Source: Planctomycetota bacterium
Lineage (GTDB): Bacteria; Planctomycetota; B15-G4
Direction: 5' to 3'
Length of the DNA stretch: 19,320 nucleotides
NCBI GenBank assembly: GCA_003644265.1
Contig: QNBX01000082.1
Coordinates: 1 to 19,320, forward strand
Shown here: positions 9,625-17,351 of the stretch, in pieces
How the letters are laid out: every line of letters starts with the position of its first letter
Numbering within the stretch: position 1 is the first letter of the stretch
Notes under the pieces: generated by a model
The model's database searches: none
The model's input: only the letters and a program-made list of their open reading frames with translations
Told to the model about the DNA's origin: nothing
Program-made: the position numbers and the translations under genes

Positions 9625-10731
9625 ATGCTCACGGCACTGCTGCTCTCGCCTCGGGCCGAGAGCGGCTTCGTGCTGCGCGTGGCCTGCCGACGCGAGTCTC
9701 TGCGCGAGGTGAGCCCGCGCAGGCTGGACCCGCTGGCACTGGTGATCTCCGATGGCTCACGCATCAGCGTCGCGCGCGATCTCGACCTGGACCTGCACCG
9801 CACGGCGCTGAGCACCATGATCGGAGCCGCGTCACTGGCCGTGGGCGAGGGCATGGTGCTGGCGTCCTCGACGCGCACACACGCCGAGGACGTGGCCCAT
9901 GTGATCGTGCTGCAGCTGGAATCGGTGGCGCCCGAGCCGGCGGCGCCCGAGCTGCCCGGCGGCGCGCTGCGCTTGCTGGACCTGAGCGCTCACACGTCAC
10001 GTGGCGGCGTGTGGCCCATGCTGCCGGCGCGGCGCTTGGGAGGGCTCAGCGACCGTGGCTCGTACAACGGTGTCGGCTGGCTGTCGCCTGAACAAACGGG
10101 CGCCTGGTTCCCGGCTGAGGACGTCACGTGGGGCGGGCACCTGGACGGCGTCTTCGACGAGCTGCAGTGGCACGACGGCTCCACCTGGGATGACGGCCCC
10201 TGGATGCTGGTGTGGGGTGAGCAGGGTCGGCTCGACACGGCGCTGGACACGCTGGCAGCGCGCCTTACGCCCGGAGTCGGCGCGCTGGTCCAGTGGGGGC
10301 TGACTGACATGCAGAGCCAGCGCAATCTGGCGGGCGGCGTGCTGCACAGCGCGGGGGACGCCGACGCCGCGGCCATGGTGGGGGAGCTGTTTGGCGTGGT
10401 CATGGGCGTGGATGTGGACGTGGCCACGGGCGCCCTGACCGAGGAGCCCCGGGAGCAGGACCTGTTTGACGGTCTGCTGCTGAGGGCGCGCCCGGCCGGC
10501 CCCGCTGAGGTGGAGCTGAGCCTGGCCGCCAGCGCGCTGCGGGCGCGAGCGCCGGACGGGCTCGGCATGGGCAGCGGGGGCCTGCTGGACCGGGTCGTGT
10601 TCGACTCCGCGGACGCCCGACGCCTGGTGGCGCTGGACGGCCGACGCCAGGTGCTGTGCCAGCTGAGGGGGCCCGAGGGCGAACCGCTCGACTTCTGGGT
10701 CAGCGCCCGCCCCGCCGCCCGGCAACGCTGA
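9625..10731 (+). CDS. Hypothetical protein, 368 aa, no recognised family
   Basis: Not recognised. The protein is soluble in appearance: no signal peptide and no membrane segment. It contains a Trp-rich central part (about 130-240: GVWPMLPARRL, NGVGWLSPEQTGAWF, ELQWHDGSTWDDGPWMLVWG) and an acidic C-terminal half. There are no obvious nucleotide-binding, metal or nuclease motifs. The start is well supported by CAGGAG 7 nt before ATG 9625. Coding bias (GC at third positions) matches its neighbours. It stands between a sigma-like fragment and an anchored PHP hydrolase on the same strand. An enzyme, a FHA/beta-sandwich-like binding protein or a lineage-specific structural protein are all possible. 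Confidence 0.75.
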   Translation: MLTALLLSPRAESGFVLRVACRRESLREVSPRRLDPLALVISDGSRISVARDLDLDLHRTALSTMIGAASLAVGEGMVLASSTRTHAEDVAHVIVLQLESVAPEPAAPELPGGALRLLDLSAHTSRGGVWPMLPARRLGGLSDRGSYNGVGWLSPEQTGAWFPAEDVTWGGHLDGVFDELQWHDGSTWDDGPWMLVWGEQGRLDTALDTLAARLTPGVGALVQWGLTDMQSQRNLAGGVLHSAGDADAAAMVGELFGVVMGVDVDVATGALTEEPREQDLFDGLLLRARPAGPAEVELSLAASALRARAPDGLGMGSGGLLDRVVFDSADARRLVALDGRRQVLCQLRGPEGEPLDFWVSARPAARQR

Positions 10732-10777
10732 ACGCGGCGGCGGATCGCTGGCGTGTGGCCAGGCATGCACGGGCGCT

Positions 10778-10811
10778 GGATCGAGGTTCCCGTCGGCAGG
10801 GGCCTCGATCC
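10778..10811 (+). promoter_or_regulatory. Perfect 9-bp inverted repeat between hypothetical gene and PHP hydrolase gene
   Basis: GGATCGAGG (10778-10786) and CCTCGATCC (10803-10811) are perfect complements. With two G-U and two G-C pairs the RNA stem extends to 13 bp with an 8-nt loop. It lies 47 bp after one stop and 27 bp before the next ATG. No U-tract follows. It could be an operator, a terminator for the upstream gene or an mRNA element. Confidence 0.45.
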
Positions 10812-10837
10812 GCCGTCGAGCTGCGTAGGATGAGGGC

Positions 10838-13021
10838 ATGCGACGCTCCCCAGCCCAGCTCCCGCAACGCCTGATCCCCTTCGCGCTGGTCGCGCTCTTG
10901 CTGGCCCTTGCCGTGGGGCTCGTGCGCCAGGGCGGCGCCGAGCCGGGGCAACAGCCGGGGTCGCAGCCTGGGCCCCACGCGCCGCACGCGGCGTCGGGCA
11001 GCCCGCACGAGGACCCCTCGCCGCCCACGGCCCGCTGGCCGCTGCTGCAGGGGCTGCGCGCTGACCGGGATGCTCCCCGGCATCCGTCCGATGGGGGCGG
11101 GCGCGCCTGGGTCGAGGATCCCACGCCCGCCGTGGCCGGCGGCTACGGACGCTGGACCATCGTCTTCGAGGCCGGCCCCCTGGGCGTGGCGCTGGGCGGC
11201 GTGGTGAGCTTGCAGACGTCACCCTTCTGGCGCTGGAGCCCGGCCTGGGTCGATCCCGAGCAGCGGCTCGCGCCGGAGCTGCGCGCGCGCAGGCCGGGTC
11301 TCACAGAGGTGAGCTGTGACGCGCCCGGCGTGGAGCTGGCGCTGCGCAGCGTGGCTGACGGCCTGGTGCTGGCGGAGGTGCGCGGCCGGGCCCTGACGCC
11401 CGGGGAGCGGATCCGCTTTGTGTACGGCGCGGGCGCGGCCCTGGCGCGGGCCGACGACTTCGCGGAGCGCGGCAGCCCCTTCATCGTGGGTGTCGACGGG
11501 GACGGGGACGGTGTGCGCGGCCTGCTGTCCGAGTCGCCGCACATCGACGTGATCGCGGGCGCGCCGGCGCAGCTGGTGGCGACGGTCAGCTCGGTGGTGC
11601 AGCCCGACGAACCGGCGCGGCTCACGCTGGCGGTGCTCGATGCGGCCGGCAACGCGGGCACGTCGTTCGAGGGCGCGCTGCTGCTGTCGGGCTCGCCGCC
11701 GGGCAGCGACCTGCCGGAACGCGTCTGGTTCACCCCGGCCGACGGCGGCGTGCGGCAGCTCAGCTTTCGCTGCCCCCAGCCGGGGGTCTATCGCATCGTG
11801 GTGGAGCAGCAGACCGAGCAGCTCGAACAACCCGGCCACGAGCAGCTCGATGAGCCGGCCTCAGTCCATAATGCGACGCAAGACGAGCCCCAGGCCGCCG
11901 AGAGCGAGGCGCCCCTCGCGACGGCGGCGCGCCCCGATGGCGTCCAGAACGCCGGGCTATTCGCCCTCAGCAACCCGCTGATCGTCAACGCGGCCGCGCC
12001 CGCGGTGCTGTGGGGCGACCTGCACGGACACAGCCTGCTGAGCGACGGCAGCGGCACGCCCGAGGACTGGTATCGCTACGCGCGCGACGTGGCCGCGCTC
12101 GACTTCGCGGCCCTGACCGACCACGACCACTGGGGCTTCCGCTTTCTCGATCAGTCGCCGGAGCTCTGGCAGCAGATCGCGGAGCAGGTGGAGGCCTTCC
12201 ACGAGCCCGGACGCTTCGTGAGCCTGCTGGGCTACGAGTGGACCAGCTGGATCCACGGCCACCGGCATGTGCTGTCCTTTGAAGAGCGCCCCACGCTGCA
12301 GGTGCTCAGCTCGTTGGACGAGCGCTACGAGACGCCGCGCCAGCTCTGGGACGCCCTGCGCGGCCAGCAGGTGCTCACGTTTGCGCACCACTCGGCGGGC
12401 GGACCCATCGCCACCAACTGGAGCTACCCGCCGGACCCCGAACTGGAGCCCGTGACGGAGGTGGTCTCGGTGCACGGCAGCAGCGAAGGCCCGGACGCTC
12501 CCGGCGTCATCTATCGACCGCTGGCGGGCAACTTCGTGCGCGACGCCCTGGGCAAGGGCTTCCGCCTGGGCTTTGTGGGCAGCGGCGATGGACACGACGG
12601 TCACCCCGGCCTGGCGCAGCTCGCCAACCCCACCGGCAGCGGGGGCCTGGTGGCCGTGCTGACCGACGACCTGACCCGCTCCGGCATCCGCGCGGCCCTC
12701 AGCGCGCGGCGCTGCTACGCCACCAGCGGCGCGCGCATGATCCTGCGCGCCAGCCTGGACGGCGCGGTCATGGGCTCGCTGCTGCCGGTGCCGGAGGAGG
12801 CGCCCGAGCTGGTCTTCCTGGTGCGCGGGACGGCGCCGCTGGAGCGCGTCGACGTCATCCGCAGCGGCCAAGTGATCGACACGCAGGACCTGGGCGGGAA
12901 CAGCTTTGACCTGCTCTCCTCGTGGACGCTGCCGGACCTCGCCGCGGGTGAGTTCGTCTATTTGCGTGTGCTGCAGGTGGACGGGCAGCTCGGATTCACA
13001 TCCCCGTTCTTCGTGCAGTGA
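10838..13021 (+). CDS. Membrane-anchored CehA/McbA-like PHP-domain metallohydrolase (DUF3604-like)
   Basis: 727-aa protein. A single N-terminal hydrophobic segment at about 12-30 (LIPFALVALLLALAVGLV) anchors it, with the rest outside the cytoplasm. A Pro-rich linker follows, then a beta-rich region at about 90-330 (ends in VYRIVVEQQ), a Glu/Gln-rich spacer, and a PHP phosphoesterase domain from about 390. PHP motifs: W392-G-D-L-H-G-H398, ALTDHDHWG near 427, HGHRH near 474, FAHH near 515 and GSGDGHDGHPG near 580, which would hold two or three metal ions. Relatives include CehA-type esterases and DUF3604 proteins; the substrate (phosphoester, carbamate or other) cannot be told. A C-terminal beta domain carries RVDVIRSGQVI. 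An AGGATGAG element precedes ATG 10838; TAGGAT at 10826-10831 could instead be a -10 box of a leaderless mRNA. Confidence 0.88.
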   Translation: MRRSPAQLPQRLIPFALVALLLALAVGLVRQGGAEPGQQPGSQPGPHAPHAASGSPHEDPSPPTARWPLLQGLRADRDAPRHPSDGGGRAWVEDPTPAVAGGYGRWTIVFEAGPLGVALGGVVSLQTSPFWRWSPAWVDPEQRLAPELRARRPGLTEVSCDAPGVELALRSVADGLVLAEVRGRALTPGERIRFVYGAGAALARADDFAERGSPFIVGVDGDGDGVRGLLSESPHIDVIAGAPAQLVATVSSVVQPDEPARLTLAVLDAAGNAGTSFEGALLLSGSPPGSDLPERVWFTPADGGVRQLSFRCPQPGVYRIVVEQQTEQLEQPGHEQLDEPASVHNATQDEPQAAESEAPLATAARPDGVQNAGLFALSNPLIVNAAAPAVLWGDLHGHSLLSDGSGTPEDWYRYARDVAALDFAALTDHDHWGFRFLDQSPELWQQIAEQVEAFHEPGRFVSLLGYEWTSWIHGHRHVLSFEERPTLQVLSSLDERYETPRQLWDALRGQQVLTFAHHSAGGPIATNWSYPPDPELEPVTEVVSVHGSSEGPDAPGVIYRPLAGNFVRDALGKGFRLGFVGSGDGHDGHPGLAQLANPTGSGGLVAVLTDDLTRSGIRAALSARRCYATSGARMILRASLDGAVMGSLLPVPEEAPELVFLVRGTAPLERVDVIRSGQVIDTQDLGGNSFDLLSSWTLPDLAAGEFVYLRVLQVDGQLGFTSPFFVQ

Positions 13022-13087
13022 GCGCTCCCGCTTGCCTCGCTCAGCACGCCGATCTACCTTGCGGTCACACGTCGACTGGAGCTCAAG

Positions 13088-13975
13088 ATGGCAGCCGCAA
13101 CGCCGCGCCGCATTCTTGTGGGCATGGACTCATCCGGGCAGGCAGAGAACGCCCTGAACGCCGCCATCGGCCTGGCGGAGCGCACGGACGCCGAGCTGAT
13201 GCTGGTGCACGGCGTGCCCTCCTCGCAGAGCAGCCCCGAGGCCCTGGTCCAGGCCCGGGACGCCCTGAGCGTGCAGTGCGAGGCCCACATCTCGGGCGCG
13301 CGCCTACCCGCCGGGTTCCTGGATGAGCGCCTGCTGGTCGAGCCCACGGAGCACGCCTCACAGCTCGTGTTGAAGCGCGCGGCTGAGTGGCAGGCCGACC
13401 TGGTGGTGCTGGGGCGCCATCGCCCGCGCGGCTGGCTGCACTTTGGCAACACGGTGCGCGGCGTGCTCAGCGAGGCACCCTGCCCGGTGTGGATCCAGTC
13501 CGGTCCCGTGCGCGCGCTGCGGCGGATCCTGGTGCCCGTCGACCTCTCCCGGGAGAGCCTGGCCGCGCTGCGTCTGGCGTGCGCATGGGCGGCGGTGTGG
13601 GACGCGCGGCTGATCGTGCTGCACTGCTTCGTGCCGCCCGAGCTGTTCAGCAGCGCTGAAGAGCCCATGCCGGCGCCGACCTACGTGATCGACAGCCTGG
13701 GGCGAGAGGAGCGCGTCCAGTTCGAGCTGGTCATGGCCGAGTTCGATTTCGGCGCGGTGCCCCACGAGCTGCAGTTCGTGCAGGCCGAGCCGGTGGCCCG
13801 CATCCTGCGGGTGCAAGACGACGTGGACCTGGTCATGATGGGGACCCACGGCCGCACCGGCCTGTCGGGCGCGCTGCTGGGCAACGTGGCCGACTCGGTG
13901 CTGCGCAGCGGGCACGTGCCCGTGGTGGCTTTCCGGCACCCTGAGCGCAGCTGGCTGCTGGGCGCCGACGCGTGA
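13088..13975 (+). CDS. Universal stress protein with two tandem Usp domains
   Basis: 295-aa cytosolic UspA-type protein with two Usp folds. Domain 1 runs from about 7 to 140 (RRILVGMDSSGQAENALNAA ... LVVLGRHRPRGWLHFGNTVRGVL) and domain 2 from about 144 to 283 (RRILVPVDLSRESLAALRLA ... LVMMGTHGRTGLSGALLGNVADSVL). The second has the full G-x2-G-x9-G ATP-binding motif; in the first it is degraded (GRHRPRG), so only domain 2 is expected to bind ATP. GGAG lies 6 nt before the ATG, and TACCTT at 13055-13060 is a possible -10 box. The gene overlaps cutA by GTGA (13972-13975), so the two are an operon. Confidence 0.93.
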   Translation: MAAATPRRILVGMDSSGQAENALNAAIGLAERTDAELMLVHGVPSSQSSPEALVQARDALSVQCEAHISGARLPAGFLDERLLVEPTEHASQLVLKRAAEWQADLVVLGRHRPRGWLHFGNTVRGVLSEAPCPVWIQSGPVRALRRILVPVDLSRESLAALRLACAWAAVWDARLIVLHCFVPPELFSSAEEPMPAPTYVIDSLGREERVQFELVMAEFDFGAVPHELQFVQAEPVARILRVQDDVDLVMMGTHGRTGLSGALLGNVADSVLRSGHVPVVAFRHPERSWLLGADA

Positions 13976-14295
13976 GCACCGGCTGCGTCACGCTGTACGT
14001 CACGTCGCCCGCGGGCGACGTGCCCGAGCGCCTGGCGCGGACCCTGGTGGAGGAGCGCCTGGTGGCCTGCGTGAACGTGCTGCCAGCGGGGCTCTCGCAC
14101 TACAGCTGGGGCGGAGAGATGCAGGTCGACGAGGAGGTCGTGCTGTTCTGCAAGACCACCGAGGCCCTGGCCGAGCGCGCGACGGCGCGGCTGGTGCAGC
14201 TGCATCCCTACGAGGTGCCTTGCGTGCTGCAGCTGCCCCTGCTCGGGGGACACGCGCCCTACCTGGAGTGGCTGCGCGAGCGCGTGTCCGGCTGA
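13972..14295 (+). CDS. cutA: Divalent-cation tolerance protein CutA
   Basis: 107-aa CutA1 protein, a trimeric ferredoxin-like fold related to PII signalling proteins and linked to copper and other metal tolerance. Conserved blocks are visible: LVEERLVACVNVLP, SHYSWGGEMQVDEEVVLFCKTT, HPYEVPCVLQLPL and APYLEWL. Length is normal. Translation starts at GTG 13972, which overlaps the TGA of the universal stress protein by 4 bp, so the two are likely translationally coupled. The biochemical role of the family is still debated. Confidence 0.93.
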   Translation: MSTGCVTLYVTSPAGDVPERLARTLVEERLVACVNVLPAGLSHYSWGGEMQVDEEVVLFCKTTEALAERATARLVQLHPYEVPCVLQLPLLGGHAPYLEWLRERVSG

Positions 14296-14329
14296 GGCGC
14301 CACGGCTCGGGCGAGGATGTCAAACGCGG

Positions 14330-14354
14330 GCCGCGCTCGGGCGCCGAGCGTGGC
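14330..14354. terminator. Strong hairpin between convergent cutA and tetR genes
   Basis: An 11-bp stem (14330-14340 with 14344-14354, core CGCTCGG-GCG-CCGAGCG, one G-U pair) sits in the 79-bp gap between two convergent stops. That is where a bidirectional terminator is expected. There is no U-tract on the plus strand and only TTT on the minus strand, so termination by this element is plausible but not proven. Confidence 0.45.
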
Positions 14355-14374
14355 AGCCTCGCGGCGCTGCGCGC

Positions 14375-14944
14375 TCAGTCCAGCAACGCGAGCAACGCCT
14401 CGGGCTGGACGCGCACGCCCGACCAGGCCAGCGGCGCCACGAAGCAGGCCACGAACACCGCGGCCAGCTCGGGCGGCGAGTGGCGCGGGTTGATCTCGCC
14501 CTCGGCCTGCCCGCGGCGCAGCAGCTCTTCGACCCGCGTCAGCAGGTGGCGCCCGACGTCATCCATGGGCTGCTTGAGCTCGGGGTGCTCGCGCCCCAGT
14601 TCGTCGACGGTGCGCGCCGCCAGGCAGCCGCGGGTCCGCACGGCCGACCAGAACGGGTGCTGGTCGTTGTCCCGCAGCTGGAGCAGGGCAGCCAGGCTGG
14701 CGCGCGCGCTCGGGCCGTCGACCAGCACCTCGTCAAAGGCCTGGATGTTCCGCACGGCGTAGTGGTCCAGCGCCTCTCGGAACAGGCCCAGCTTGCTGCC
14801 GAACTTGCCATACAGCGTGTGTCGATTGAGCCCCGTGTGCCGCACGATGTCCTCGACACACACGTCGTGGAAGCCGCGCTGCCAGAACAGCTCGACCACA
14901 TCGTCGAGCAGGGCCACAGGCTGGGTCGGAACCTGACTGTCCAT
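14375..14944 (-). CDS. TetR-family transcriptional regulator
   Basis: 189-aa one-component regulator. The N-terminal helix-turn-helix is at about 28-53 (VCVEDIVRHTGLNRHTLYGKFGSKLGLF), with the TetR YxxFxxK signature present as YGKFGSK. The C-terminal ligand/dimer domain carries the RTRGCLAARTVDELG region common in one TetR branch. Start ATG 14944 has AGGAG 7 nt upstream and places the HTH at the normal distance from the N-terminus. It is divergent from the remnant of an M20 peptidase gene 127 bp away. TetR regulators often control the divergent neighbour, so its original target may be lost. Ligand unknown. Confidence 0.92.
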   Translation of the reverse strand: MDSQVPTQPVALLDDVVELFWQRGFHDVCVEDIVRHTGLNRHTLYGKFGSKLGLFREALDHYAVRNIQAFDEVLVDGPSARASLAALLQLRDNDQHPFWSAVRTRGCLAARTVDELGREHPELKQPMDDVGRHLLTRVEELLRRGQAEGEINPRHSPPELAAVFVACFVAPLAWSGVRVQPEALLALLD

Positions 14945-15071
14945 GTCAGCTCTCCTGCTTGGCTTCCCCTGAGTCCGATCGGGTCGGCGGGCTCCCTCAA
15001 GCCCAGCCGTCCGGCCCAGGGCGTGGGGGGCGCCCCTGGCGGAAGCTACGATAACGCACCCGGAGGAGAGC

Positions 15072-15316
15072 ATGCAGATCGGACCTGCAACTGACTTCAT
15101 CAGCCAGGCCGTTGACGCCGCCAACAGCCGTTGGCTGGCGAGCGCTTCCCGCAGGCGCAGTTCGTCATCACGGGCGTGCTCGGGCCGGCCAGCAACGCCC
15201 ACGGACCCAACGAGTTCCTGCACCTGGACATGGCCTCCAATCTGACCTGCTGCGTGGCGCATGTGCTGGAGGATCAGGACCAGCGCAGCTCAGTCCGCGC
15301 CGGAATAGTCGCATGA
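15072..15316 (+). pseudogene. Remnant of an M20-family metallopeptidase (C-terminal end, frameshifted)
   Basis: The frame ending at the TGA 15314-15316 encodes FPQAQFVITGVLGPASNAHGPNEFLHLDMASNLTCCVAHVL, read as two overlapping pieces: FVITGVLGPASNAHGPNEFL and the following HLDMASNLTCC. This is the characteristic C-terminus of M20 peptidases/deacylases (GVLGP-x-SNAHGPNEFLH). In that frame a TGA at 15113-15115 precedes it, with only a TTG lacking a ribosome binding site. The frame of ATG 15072, which has a perfect GGAGGAG and a TACGAT box upstream, carries a plausible M20-like helix (DFISQAVDAANSR) before the frames part at about 15111-15135. The conserved segment that should lie between (G-E-G-G-S-I-P) is missing, as is the whole N-terminal catalytic part. 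So it is a frameshifted, internally deleted remnant with a surviving start region. A 61-aa standalone peptide is less likely. Confidence 0.65.
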
Positions 15317-15365
15317 TCGCCCGGGCTTGGCTCCATCAGAGGGCGGCCCGATCTCTCATTGTTGG

Positions 15366-16340
15366 ATGCTCCCCATGCTCTCGCTGCTGCTCGCTGGTCT
15401 CACGACGCTCTCCCTGTTGACGCCTCCGACGCTGCCGGTGGGGGGCGGCGAGGCCTGGATGGACGACCTCGGCCCGGCGCTCGAACGCGCGCGCCGCGAG
15501 GGCAAGGACCTGCTGGTGGACTTCACCGGCTCCGACTGGTGCCACTGGTGCATTCGCCTGGAGGAGGAGGTCTTCTCGCACGACGAGTTCCTGGACGAGG
15601 TCGCGTCTCGCTTCGTGCTGGTGTCGCTCGACTTCCCGCGCGACGGGGGGGATGCGTATCGAGCCATGACCCCGGAGCTGCGCGCGCGCAACCAGGCGCA
15701 GAACCAGGCCTTCGGCATCAGCGGCTATCCGACCGTGTTGCTCATGACCGCCGACGGCCTGGCCTACGGGCAGACCGGTTACATGAAGGGCGGCCCCGAG
15801 GCCTACGTTGAGCAGCTCGAGAAGCTGCGCAAGAGCCCGGATCGTGCGCGTCTGAGTCAGGCTTGGCAGCGCGTGCAGGTCCTGGCGGGGGGCGCCGAGA
15901 CGCCGGCCGCGGAGGGCGCTGATGGGGCGCGCCGTGCGGCCGACCGCGAGGCGCTGATCGAGCTGATGGGGCGGGTGCCTGCCGAGCGCATCGACGAGCT
16001 CATGCGGGCGCTGGCACAGGTGGACCCCGAGGACTCCCAGGGTCTGCTGGCGCGCTACGCTCTGGACGCCTTTACGGCCGAGTTCCTCTCAGCGCGTGAC
16101 GTCGACCTGGACGCGGCCGCGGCGGCCCTGGAGCGACTGCCGGAGCACACGCCCAGCGTGACCGAGCAGGGCGGCTTTCACTTCTACCGCGGCCTGCTGG
16201 CCGCCGACCGCGGCGACGCGCAGCTCGCCGACGCGAGCTTGGCAGCCTTCGACCGCATCGGCGACATGCCGGCGGCCTACCGCAAGGCGCTCAGCGAGCG
16301 CATCGCCGGCATGGACGACAGCGCAGACGGAGCAGACTGA
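15366..16340 (+). CDS. Exported thioredoxin-fold protein with WCHWC motif
   Basis: 324-aa protein. An N-terminal hydrophobic segment (LPMLSLLLAGLTTLSLLTPP) suggests export or anchoring. A thioredoxin-like domain of the thioredoxin_7 type spans about 35-155: LLVDFTGSDWCHWC with C59 and C62, then DFPRDGG and the cis-Pro strand ISGYPTVLLM. This F-T-G-S-D-W-C form is very common in planctomycetes. The C-terminal half (about 190-320) is helical, Ala/Leu-rich and TPR-like. The role is probably thiol-disulfide exchange outside the cytoplasm; the partner is unknown. Start: ATG 15366 or 15375 (codon 4); an in-frame TTG at 15327 is possible but lacks support. No strong ribosome binding site is seen. 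Confidence 0.85.
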   Translation: MLPMLSLLLAGLTTLSLLTPPTLPVGGGEAWMDDLGPALERARREGKDLLVDFTGSDWCHWCIRLEEEVFSHDEFLDEVASRFVLVSLDFPRDGGDAYRAMTPELRARNQAQNQAFGISGYPTVLLMTADGLAYGQTGYMKGGPEAYVEQLEKLRKSPDRARLSQAWQRVQVLAGGAETPAAEGADGARRAADREALIELMGRVPAERIDELMRALAQVDPEDSQGLLARYALDAFTAEFLSARDVDLDAAAAALERLPEHTPSVTEQGGFHFYRGLLAADRGDAQLADASLAAFDRIGDMPAAYRKALSERIAGMDDSADGAD

Positions 16341-16344
16341 GCAC

Positions 16345-16358
16345 CCCCGCCGGGGTTT
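16345..16358 (+). terminator. Small hairpin plus TTT between convergent genes
   Basis: CCCC (16345-16348), loop GCC, GGGG (16352-16355), then TTT, between the thioredoxin-like stop and the rsmJ stop (16 bp apart). The stem is short, so support is weak. Confidence 0.25.
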
Positions 16359-17121
16359 ACGCCGGCAGGTAGACGTCCAGTCGCGTGCGGCGGCCGCCGA
16401 AGCTCAGCGACGGCTCACGTGAGCTGGCCAGCGGCGGAGCGCTTGCCGGACGGCGCACCACGACGCGCACCGCGCTGGCCAGGGCGCAGGCCAGCAGCTC
16501 GCCGGCGTCGGGGTCATCACCCACCAGGCGCCGCAGCACCCGCAGCTCCTTGCGCACCAGCGCCGAGCCGCCGTGCACGGGAAACATGGGGTCCATGACG
16601 ATCACCTCGGGAGCTGCGCTCTCGGCCCGCAGATGGGGGCCCAGCAGGTCCCGCGCGTCGGCGCAGCGCAGCTCGATGCGCGCCAGCGTCTCAGCCAGGT
16701 CGGGCTCGGCCGCGGCCCGCTCCAGGGCGTCGCTCAGCAGGGTGGCCATGACCGGGTGCCGCTCGCAGGCCAGGACCGTGCAGCCGGCCGCCGCCAGCAG
16801 GAAGCTGTCGCGGCCCAGGCCGGGCGTGGCGTCGAGCACCCGCCGTGCGCCATGACGTCGCATCCCCACCGCCCGCGCCAGGGGCTCGCCGGCACCGAGC
16901 CCCGCGCGCCGCCGGTGGCCAAAGGCGCCGCTCACGAACTCCGGCCGCACGGGACCCGGATCGCCCGGGCCGAGCGGCAGCAGCTCGAGATGCTGCTCCG
17001 CGAGGTGCAGGGCCAGGCCCTCGTCGGGCGGTTGGCTCACCAGCGGCAGGCCCAGGCGACGGGCCAACGCCGTGGCCTCGGCCTGCCGGGCGGGGCAGGA
17101 GATGATCACCGTTGCATCCAT
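16357..17121 (-). CDS. rsmJ: 16S rRNA (guanine1516-N2)-methyltransferase RsmJ
   Basis: 254-aa SAM-dependent class I methyltransferase. RsmJ (formerly YhiQ) makes m2G1516 in 16S rRNA of the small subunit. Colinear with the E. coli protein: AEQHLELLPLG near 45; FVSGAFGHRRRAGLGAGEPLARAVG (SGA-x-x-HRR signature), split by the chain at about 63-87; SAM-binding LDATPGLGRDSFLLAAAGC at about 96-114; acidic CERHP end of strand 2; catalytic-site motif VMDPMFP near 174-180; and the SALVRKELRVLRRLVG and VVRRPASAPPL segments. Start: ATG 17121 preferred; GTG 17130 in frame adds three residues. A TATTAT box on the minus strand at 17205-17200 could be its -10 element. The gene is convergent with the thioredoxin-like gene. 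RsmJ is best known from gammaproteobacteria, so its presence here is worth noting. Confidence 0.92.
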   Translation of the reverse strand: MDATVIISCPARQAEATALARRLGLPLVSQPPDEGLALHLAEQHLELLPLGPGDPGPVRPEFVSGAFGHRRRAGLGAGEPLARAVGMRRHGARRVLDATPGLGRDSFLLAAAGCTVLACERHPVMATLLSDALERAAAEPDLAETLARIELRCADARDLLGPHLRAESAAPEVIVMDPMFPVHGGSALVRKELRVLRRLVGDDPDAGELLACALASAVRVVVRRPASAPPLASSREPSLSFGGRRTRLDVYLPA

Positions 17122-17211
17122 GGTCGCCACAGCCTACGACGCATGTTGGCGACGCCCCCGGCGTCACCGCGGGCACGCGCTCCACAAGCCCAAGTCCCCA
17201 TAATAGACTCC

Positions 17212-17241
17212 CCGGCGCCGGTTCGGATAACGCGGCGCCGG
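17212..17241. terminator. GC-rich hairpin between rsmJ and the secreted-protein operon
   Basis: A 9-bp perfect stem (CCGGCGCCG at 17212-17220 with CGGCGCCGG at 17233-17241, 12-nt loop) lies 111 bp beyond the stop of the minus-strand 239-aa gene. It may end that transcript, or be part of the rsmJ leader. There is no U-tract. The rest of 17131-17351 shows no gene; a TAATAGACT motif at 17201-17209 points to the plus strand, where no gene follows. Confidence 0.3.
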
Positions 17242-17351
17242 CGCCCGTGGCATACGCGGGACCGGTCAGCAGCCAGCCGGTGCTTGACCGACGTCGAACT
17301 CGGTGAAGACCTACGAGGTAGGCACGTAGCAACATCCTGGCGTCGCGATCA

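Noticed and set aside
15131..15316. Genuine 61-aa gene starting at TTG
   Set aside because: No ribosome binding site, and the sequence is only the tail of a much larger M20 enzyme family.
17131..17351. Possible tRNA or small RNA in the rsmJ upstream region
   Set aside because: A GGTTCGG stretch and a hairpin are present, but no cloverleaf or acceptor pairing could be made.
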